The position numbers and the translations under genes are program-made. Of a DNA stretch of 64,000 bases, positions 59,124-64,000 are shown in pieces (within the stretch, counting starts at the first letter, position 1; each line of letters starts with the position of its first letter). Below the pieces are notes generated by a model, which saw nothing but the letters and a program-made list of their open reading frames with translations, had not been told where the DNA came from and made no database searches. This DNA is from an uncultured Granulosicoccaceae bacterium. GTDB lineage: Bacteria; Pseudomonadota; Gammaproteobacteria; Granulosicoccales; Granulosicoccaceae. Location of the stretch: positions 62,001 to 126,000 of the forward strand of contig CALGLE010000018.1 in NCBI GenBank assembly GCA_937930305.1, given 5' to 3'.

Positions 59124-60689
59124 CTAACTGAACGATTTATCCAAGGCGTGTCTGGCAAAGTCTTCACCCAAGTTTTCGTACAGGTAATACGGTTCGCAGC
59201 CCAGCGCCCGAAGCTCATCGCTTTCATCAGGAAAACGTGACACGACTGTGATCTCACCTTTAAAGCCCAACTCACGAGCTAGCGTAACCACGTCTAGATT
59301 TTCTCGGTGATTACTTAAACACACCAGAATGTGTTCAAGTTCAGCCAGGCCAGTGCGGTCCCAAAAATCGATATCGGCGGCATCGCCGTGTACAGTTTGA
59401 AACCCTTCTTCTTCCAGCGCAAGATGACGTGACCACTTCTCTTCAATTCCTACCAACGGTCCCACTTCTTTGGCTTCTAGCGTGCGATAGGCGGCCCGAC
59501 CGATGCGGCCCATACCCAATACGGCAACGCGCCCACCGCCTAATGATCCGATCACTTCCTCAGGCAAGCGCTCATCGCTTTCATGACTACTGAAAAGCGG
59601 TTTATGCCGTCGATACCATTCGTGTGCGCGATTGTTAATGGGCGTGGCAATAAAAAATGACATGGTCATGGCAAGCGCTAGTGTGGTTACCCATTCCGGG
59701 TTTAGCAATCCATCGGTAACAGCAGCCGCTGCGATGATTAAACCAAACTCACTGTAACTGGATAACGATAACGCGGCTAACCATCCGGTTCGAGCCCGCA
59801 GTTTGAACCGCGTCAACACGGTGAAGTACACGATAGGCCGTAAAGCGATTAATACCGAAAGCGCTGCGGCCACTACAACAAGCGCAGGATCTGGCCAACC
59901 GTAGTATCCGATCTGTACAAAAAATCCAATAAGCAATAAGTTCTTGACGCCCAACAGCTGATTGGCGAGCTCTTTCGCCCGCACGCGGTCCCCAGCCCCT
60001 AACCACGCGCCAAAAACCAGCGCACCCAAGCCGCCTTTTAATTCCAAGGCTTCAAATACACCAGCCGATAGCAGTGCTGCCACCACTCCACCAAACAATA
60101 ACAATTCGCCATGCCCGACCGTTTTAAAGAACACCGTAGCAAAGCGGACAGTGAACGGTAGCAGCAATAACAAGGCAGCCCATGGGGACGGGTACTGCCC
60201 CGAAGCCATCACTAACCAAATTACGGCTAAGACGTCCTGCACAACCAAGATACCCACGGCAATGGTTGCGTAGAACGAGGTGCTGTCGCCCCGTTCTTCG
60301 AATATTTTTATGGCCAAAACCGTACTGGAGAATGACAAAGCAAAGGCCAGCGTCCATGCGGTGAACGCATTGTCGAAAGACAAGGGCAGATATAGCGCAC
60401 CAACAATGAAAATAACTGCAGCGGTAAGCGGCACAACAATCAGCATGTGCAGCACCGCAGCGCCCCACACATAAATTGGCTTTAATTCATCAACACGCAA
60501 TTTTAAACCGATGGTGAATAGCAGCAGAATGATGCCGACATCAGCCACGATCTGCAAAGAGCCCTGATCACCTACACCCAGAGCATGAGCAACAAAGCCC
60601 GCGATGAGGTAGCCCATTAAGGTTGGATACCCCAGTTGGCGAAACGCGGCACCGGCCAGAAACGCAATGAGCAGGACGACCGGCTCCAT
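59124..60689 (-). CDS. Cation:proton antiporter with TrkA-N domain (KefB/RosB-like)
   Basis: A 521-residue monovalent-cation antiporter of the CPA2 family. Twelve or so helices cover residues 1-365. LGYPTLMGYLIAGFVAHALG and the exchange motif ALSFSSTVLAIKIFEERG are KefB/KefC-like, and GILVVQDVLAVIWLV contains the conserved QD. A cytoplasmic TrkA-N (RCK) domain from about residue 390 has the nucleotide-binding VAVLGMGRIGRAAYRTL and GDAADIDFWDRTGL. It probably exchanges K+ for H+ under nucleotide control. Convergent with the oxygenase gene and 30 bp downstream of pyrE. Confidence 0.88.
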   Translation of the reverse strand: MEPVVLLIAFLAGAAFRQLGYPTLMGYLIAGFVAHALGVGDQGSLQIVADVGIILLLFTIGLKLRVDELKPIYVWGAAVLHMLIVVPLTAAVIFIVGALYLPLSFDNAFTAWTLAFALSFSSTVLAIKIFEERGDSTSFYATIAVGILVVQDVLAVIWLVMASGQYPSPWAALLLLLPFTVRFATVFFKTVGHGELLLFGGVVAALLSAGVFEALELKGGLGALVFGAWLGAGDRVRAKELANQLLGVKNLLLIGFFVQIGYYGWPDPALVVVAAALSVLIALRPIVYFTVLTRFKLRARTGWLAALSLSSYSEFGLIIAAAAVTDGLLNPEWVTTLALAMTMSFFIATPINNRAHEWYRRHKPLFSSHESDERLPEEVIGSLGGGRVAVLGMGRIGRAAYRTLEAKEVGPLVGIEEKWSRHLALEEEGFQTVHGDAADIDFWDRTGLAELEHILVCLSNHRENLDVVTLARELGFKGEITVVSRFPDESDELRALGCEPYYLYENLGEDFARHALDKSFS

Positions 60690-60719
60690 GTTCGGTATAG
60701 ACCCCTAAATTAAATGGCT

Positions 60720-61406
60720 TTAACGGGTGTATTCCCCGCCATGTTCGGTGGACCAAGCCACTGGATCGTTTAGAAAACGTTCGACTTGCTCGTGTGTTTT
60801 CTCATCGAAATGACCCGCTGCCCGGCTTTCTGCCAAGACGTCCCACCAAGTGGCTAAGTAATGCAACTTCAGGCCCGCATCTTCCAGTTGCTGAGGTGCG
60901 TCCTTAAAAATATCGTAATAAAACACCACAATCGTGTGGGCCACCTCAGCGCCGGCCTCACGGATGGCGTTGGCAAAGTTAACTTTTGACCCACCATCGG
61001 TGGTTAAGTCCTCCACCAACAAGACGCGTTGGCCTTCTTTTATATCACCTTCAATTCTTGCATCTCGACCAAAACCTTTGGGCTTCTTGCGAACGTATTG
61101 CATCGGTAGATCCATTCGATCGGCAATCCATGCCGCAAACGGAATGCCTGCGGTTTCCCCTCCAGCTATGGCATCAAACTGCTCAAACCCCGCATCGCGA
61201 TACACTGTGGATACCGCAAAGTCCATCAATGTGCGACGAATTCTAGGGTAGGAAATCAACTTGCGGCAATCGATATACACCGGACTTTTCAGCCCAGATG
61301 TAAAGGTATAGGGTTCATCCGCACGAAAGTGCACCGCTTCAATTTCTAGCAGCATCCGAGCGGTCAAACGCGCCATTTCATCACGTGTTGTAAACGATTC
61401 AGTCAT
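60720..61406 (-). CDS. pyrE: Orotate phosphoribosyltransferase PyrE
   Basis: A 228-residue type I phosphoribosyltransferase, joining orotate and PRPP to OMP in pyrimidine synthesis. The PRPP loop is [43 protein letters not shown] precedes it, and [17 protein letters not shown] is the mobile catalytic loop with Lys. It starts 12 bp after pyrC, so the two likely form an operon. Confidence 0.94.
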   Translation of the reverse strand: MTESFTTRDEMARLTARMLLEIEAVHFRADEPYTFTSGLKSPVYIDCRKLISYPRIRRTLMDFAVSTVYRDAGFEQFDAIAGGETAGIPFAAWIADRMDLPMQYVRKKPKGFGRDARIEGDIKEGQRVLLVEDLTTDGGSKVNFANAIREAGAEVAHTIVVFYYDIFKDAPQQLEDAGLKLHYLATWWDVLAESRAAGHFDEKTHEQVERFLNDPVAWSTEHGGEYTR

Positions 61407-61418
61407 GAAGAGGATCTC

Positions 61419-62513
61419 TTAAACAACCTGCCAATGCAAAGGCATGCCGGGGTCAAACACGGTAATGGTTTCATCACCGCAAGTGAGAGTGTCGGGAAAA
61501 GTTACTGCCTCAGTCTCACGGCGCAAAGTAATTTGCTCGCGGTTCTCACGCAAACCATAAAACTTAGGGCCATTTTTTGAAACAAACGCTTCCAAATTAT
61601 CCAACGCATTCGCCGCTTCGAACACCGTTGCCAGAACCGATAACGTATTGGGTGCGTTGAACACACCGGCGCAACCACAAGCGCTTTCTTTGGTATGGGT
61701 TACGTGTGGTGCGCTGTCGGTGCCCAAGAAAAAACGCGCATCGCCACTGGTGGCGGCCTTCACCAACGCTTGCTGATGTTCACGGCGCTTTAAGATGGGT
61801 AAGCAATAATAATGCGGCCGAATGCCCCCCACCAGCATATGATTTCGATTAATCACCAAATGATGTGGCGTTAGGGTACACGCTTGGTATTGGGTTTGCG
61901 ATTGAACATAGGCCACCCCATCGGCAGTGGTGACATGCTCCAACACCATTCTAAGTTCTGGAAACGCGGTTCTAAGAGGTGTTAACACACGGTCAATGAA
62001 AACCGCTTCACGATCAAATATATCCACATCAGGATCTGTGACCTCACCGTGCATGCACAAGACCACACCCGCGCGTTGCATGGCTTCTAACACTGGGTAC
62101 ACCGCCTCGATATTGTGCACACCCGAGGACGAGTTCGTGGTGGCACCAGCCGGATAGAGTTTGACCGCTTGAATAACGCCTGCTGCGTGCGCGGCGATTA
62201 AGTCAACTGGATCGGTTTGCTCCGTGAGATACAACGTCATCAGGGGTTCAAAGTGTTGGGCTGCACCCGTCAGCTTGGAGCACGCTGAGCGAATGCGCTG
62301 CCGATAGTTTTCCGCATCTTTTCGGGTCACAACTGGCGGCACTAAGTTCGGCATGATAATCGCGCGAGAAAAATCCTCGGCACTGGACGCGATGACCGCA
62401 TCAAGCACCGCGTCATCGCGCAAATGTAGATGCCAATCATCGGGTCGAATTAAGGTGAGTTCTTTCAAGGCAGACAGCGTTGCAGGATATCGGAGAAAGC
62501 CATTATCTCCCAC
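61419..62513 (-). CDS. pyrC: Dihydroorotase PyrC (class II)
   Basis: A 364-residue dihydroorotase making dihydroorotate from carbamoyl aspartate. [18 protein letters not shown] carries the HxH metal pair. [23 protein letters not shown] (the Lys is the carboxylated bridging ligand), [15 protein letters not shown] and GTDSAPHV complete the site. The chosen start is GTG 62513, but the family usually begins right before RRPDDW. A TTG at 62468 giving [11 protein letters not shown] is at least as good, so the N-terminus may be 15 residues shorter. Confidence 0.93.
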   Translation of the reverse strand: MGDNGFLRYPATLSALKELTLIRPDDWHLHLRDDAVLDAVIASSAEDFSRAIIMPNLVPPVVTRKDAENYRQRIRSACSKLTGAAQHFEPLMTLYLTEQTDPVDLIAAHAAGVIQAVKLYPAGATTNSSSGVHNIEAVYPVLEAMQRAGVVLCMHGEVTDPDVDIFDREAVFIDRVLTPLRTAFPELRMVLEHVTTADGVAYVQSQTQYQACTLTPHHLVINRNHMLVGGIRPHYYCLPILKRREHQQALVKAATSGDARFFLGTDSAPHVTHTKESACGCAGVFNAPNTLSVLATVFEAANALDNLEAFVSKNGPKFYGLRENREQITLRRETEAVTFPDTLTCGDETITVFDPGMPLHWQVV

Positions 62514-62548
62514 CTGAGCCTGAGCTGCACCACCGATGTGGCACCGAC

Positions 62549-63022
62549 TTAAGGCTTTGCCTGAGAATCAATGATGCGTTGGAAAGCTTCCAGCGTCTCT
62601 TTTGAAACATGGTGCTCCACGCCTTCCGAATCGCGCTGCGCTGCCTCTTGGGAAACACCAATGCACAGAAGAAATTCGTACACCAAATTGTGCCGCTCCC
62701 GAGAGGCTTGAGCCAAGTCTCGGCCTTTTTCCGTTAGGAATATGGAACGATAGGGTTCGCTGGTAACAAATCCGTCGCGCTGCAGCCTGGCAATGGTTTT
62801 GCTCGCGGTGGGCTGCGAAACACCCAAGCGTTCGGCCAAGTCCACCAGTCGCGCCTCACCGTGCGATTGAATTAAATCATCAATCAGCTCGGCGTAATCT
62901 TCCGTGGTTTCCATCTGATGCGCCTGACGCACGTGGTCAAACACTTCCGCCTGACTCTCCGCATCGCTGCGCCAACGCCGTTCCTCGGTATTGTGTTGCT
63001 CTTTTTTCAAACCCTTGGACAT
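62549..63022 (-). CDS. mntR: Manganese-responsive regulator MntR (DtxR family)
   Basis: A 157-residue metal-sensing repressor. After a charged N-terminus, the winged helix includes [30 protein letters not shown] and a wing [13 protein letters not shown]. The dimer/metal domain contains [14 protein letters not shown] and [14 protein letters not shown] with the His-Glu ligands of MntR. ATG 63022 is preceded by AAGAG. It is divergent from a metal-binding ABC protein gene, which it probably controls through the dyad in the shared region. The gap to pyrC is 35 bp, but the function is unrelated. Confidence 0.9.
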   Translation of the reverse strand: MSKGLKKEQHNTEERRWRSDAESQAEVFDHVRQAHQMETTEDYAELIDDLIQSHGEARLVDLAERLGVSQPTASKTIARLQRDGFVTSEPYRSIFLTEKGRDLAQASRERHNLVYEFLLCIGVSQEAAQRDSEGVEHHVSKETLEAFQRIIDSQAKP

Positions 63023-63062
63023 CTCTTGTCGTGTGTTGAGAGGTGGTGAGTTTATCCCACAC

Positions 63063-63090
63063 TTGATATTTTAGCCGATGTACGTAAAAT
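63063..63090 (+). promoter_or_regulatory. Putative promoter of the metal-binding ABC protein gene
   Basis: TTGATA (63063-63068) and TAAAAT (63085-63090) are separated by 16 bp, about 30 bp before the ATG at 63121. The -10 box overlaps the inverted repeat that may bind MntR, so repression when manganese is plentiful would be simple to explain. Confidence 0.5.
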
Positions 63091-63110
63091 AAGCCATGGC
63101 TAACTTATTT
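63087..63110. promoter_or_regulatory. Candidate MntR operator
   Basis: AAATAAG (63087-63093) and CTTATTT (63104-63110) form a 7-bp inverted repeat with a 10-bp spacer containing the palindrome CATG; the GCC...GGC core extends the symmetry. It lies between the divergent mntR and metal-binding-protein genes and covers the -10 box. Confidence 0.5.
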
Positions 63111-63120
63111 GACATTTGGA

Positions 63121-64000
63121 ATGTTTAAGCAATTCTTAGTATTTTTAGTGCTTTCACTGGCATCAGGCGCAGCGCTTGCCGATGAAGATCGCCTGAAAGT
63201 GCTCACATCTTTCACAATCCTCGCCGATATGGCGTCCAATGTGGCCGGTGACGCCGCCGATGTGGTTTCGCTCACAAAACCGGGTGCGGAAATCCACGGC
63301 TACCAGCCCACCCCAAAAGACATCGCCAAAGCGCGCGATGTGGGTTTAGTGCTTTATAACGGCATGAACTTAGAAATTTGGTTCGAGAAATTTCTTCGTC
63401 GGCTTAAAGACGTACCGGCCGCCGTCGTTAGCGATGGCGTCGAACCGATGAACATCTTGGAAGGCAGCTACAAAGGAAAGCCTAACCCGCATGCCTGGAT
63501 GAGCCCAACCAACGCACAAATCTATGTTGACAATATCGCCGCCGCCATGGCGTCAGTGGATGCGAAAAACGCCAGTGTGTACCAAGCCAACGCACACGCC
63601 TATAAGCAAACCATCCAAGCCTTAATCGAACCGTTAAGACAGAAAATGAATGCGTTACCAGAAGAACGTAAATGGTTGGTCACCAGTGAAGGTGCGTTTA
63701 GTTATTTAATTCGCGACTTTGGTTTGAAGGAATTGTATATATGGCCAATGAACGCAGACCATCAAGGCACACCACAACAAGTTCGACGGGTCATCGATAC
63801 CATCCGAGCGGAAAACATCACCGCGGTTTTTAGTGAAAGCACCGTGTCACCCAAGCCTGCCAAGCAAGTAGCTCGCGAAACTGATGTGCAATACGGCGGC
63901 GTATTGTATGTCGACTCCATCAGCGATGAAAACGGCCCAGTGCCAACCTACCTCGATTTGATTCAGGTGACTACCGAGACCATTTTGTCGGCACTCAGTG
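63121..64000 (+). CDS. Metal ABC transporter substrate-binding protein (Mn/Zn, PsaA/SitA-like), 3' end outside window
   Basis: A periplasmic binding protein of cluster 9 (Mn2+/Fe2+/Zn2+), at least 293 residues, reaching the window end without a stop. The signal peptide is MFKQFLVFLVLSLASGAALA. Metal ligands fit the family: His in PGAEIHGYQPTPKD, His in NPHAWMSP, Glu in TSEGAFSYLIRDFG and, near the end, Asp in LYVDSISDENG. The SHSE-like segment is NITAVFSESTVS. ATG 63121 begins about 30 bp downstream of a promoter. Divergent from mntR, so manganese is the likeliest metal. The permease and ATPase genes should follow beyond the window. Confidence 0.92.
   Translation, partial: MFKQFLVFLVLSLASGAALADEDRLKVLTSFTILADMASNVAGDAADVVSLTKPGAEIHGYQPTPKDIAKARDVGLVLYNGMNLEIWFEKFLRRLKDVPAAVVSDGVEPMNILEGSYKGKPNPHAWMSPTNAQIYVDNIAAAMASVDAKNASVYQANAHAYKQTIQALIEPLRQKMNALPEERKWLVTSEGAFSYLIRDFGLKELYIWPMNADHQGTPQQVRRVIDTIRAENITAVFSESTVSPKPAKQVARETDVQYGGVLYVDSISDENGPVPTYLDLIQVTTETILSALS

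Noticed and set aside
1-64000. tRNA, rRNA, insertion sequences and prophage genes
   Set aside because: None was recognised by eye; no transposase, integrase or terminal inverted repeats pairing with one were seen. Small RNAs cannot be excluded this way.

Overview
The window is a gene-dense stretch (about 55 protein genes, short spacers, many 4-bp start/stop overlaps) of a bacterial chromosome. No rRNA, tRNA, transposon, phage or CRISPR array was recognised. The gene repertoire points to a free-living, probably marine, Gram-negative proteobacterium and most likely a gammaproteobacterium: GlgXCAB glycogen genes, PyrC/PyrE, an OmpA-type protein, periplasmic lipoproteins, a Wzc-like kinase, the DgcN/DgcA D-glutamate pair and MbfA. 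The lineage is inferred from gene content only.

Layout. 1-930: end of a Na+/Ca2+ antiporter gene. 896-10528: the most distinctive block. A seven-gene minus-strand operon encodes a molybdenum hydroxylase (fused 2Fe-2S/Mo subunit plus FAD subunit), a 6-hydroxynicotinate reductase-like protein, an ApbE-related UPF0280 protein, two 'amino acid synthesis' family (PF06684) proteins and a periplasmic-binding-protein-like protein. A divergent MarR regulator and enamidase complete it. Together they match the hydroxylase-reductase-enamidase sequence known from nicotinate fermentation in Eubacterium barkeri, here with a candidate operator in the divergent promoter region.

10666-21524 is mixed: an FMN 2-hydroxy-acid dehydrogenase, a PapD-like protein, a DUF1989 protein whose C-terminus looks frameshifted, an orphan response regulator, a queuosine precursor transporter, PhnM with a 2H phosphoesterase, a branched-chain aminotransferase, a tungstate-type ABC permease and ATPase without a binding protein, MbfA and an MFS transporter. 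21586-30033 holds an acetate kinase-PduL fusion, DUF924, glycine amidinotransferase with an EamA transporter, a PfkB kinase, a membrane-anchored 17-residue repeat protein, and dgcN-dgcA.

30095-34184 is a minus-strand trio of envelope proteins (phospholipase D-like protein, unknown lipoprotein, di-haem cytochrome c lipoprotein). 34401-43939 is an exopolysaccharide locus: Wzc-like kinase, phosphoglycosyl transferase, WecG-type and two GT2 glycosyltransferases, a Wzy/ligase-like membrane protein, GalE and a secreted GH16 hydrolase. It has no visible flippase or outer-membrane exporter and abuts a truncated LTA-synthase-like gene. 44725-52017 is the glycogen cluster, glgX divergent from glgCAB.

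52087-64000: ABC-2 exporter, coiled-coil OmpA-domain protein, nicotinamidase PncA, a VOC protein, an adenylate cyclase-FHA protein, a 2-oxoglutarate/Fe(II) oxygenase, a KefB-like cation:proton antiporter, pyrE, pyrC, mntR, and a divergent metal-binding ABC lipoprotein/periplasmic protein gene cut by the window end, with a probable MntR site between the last two.
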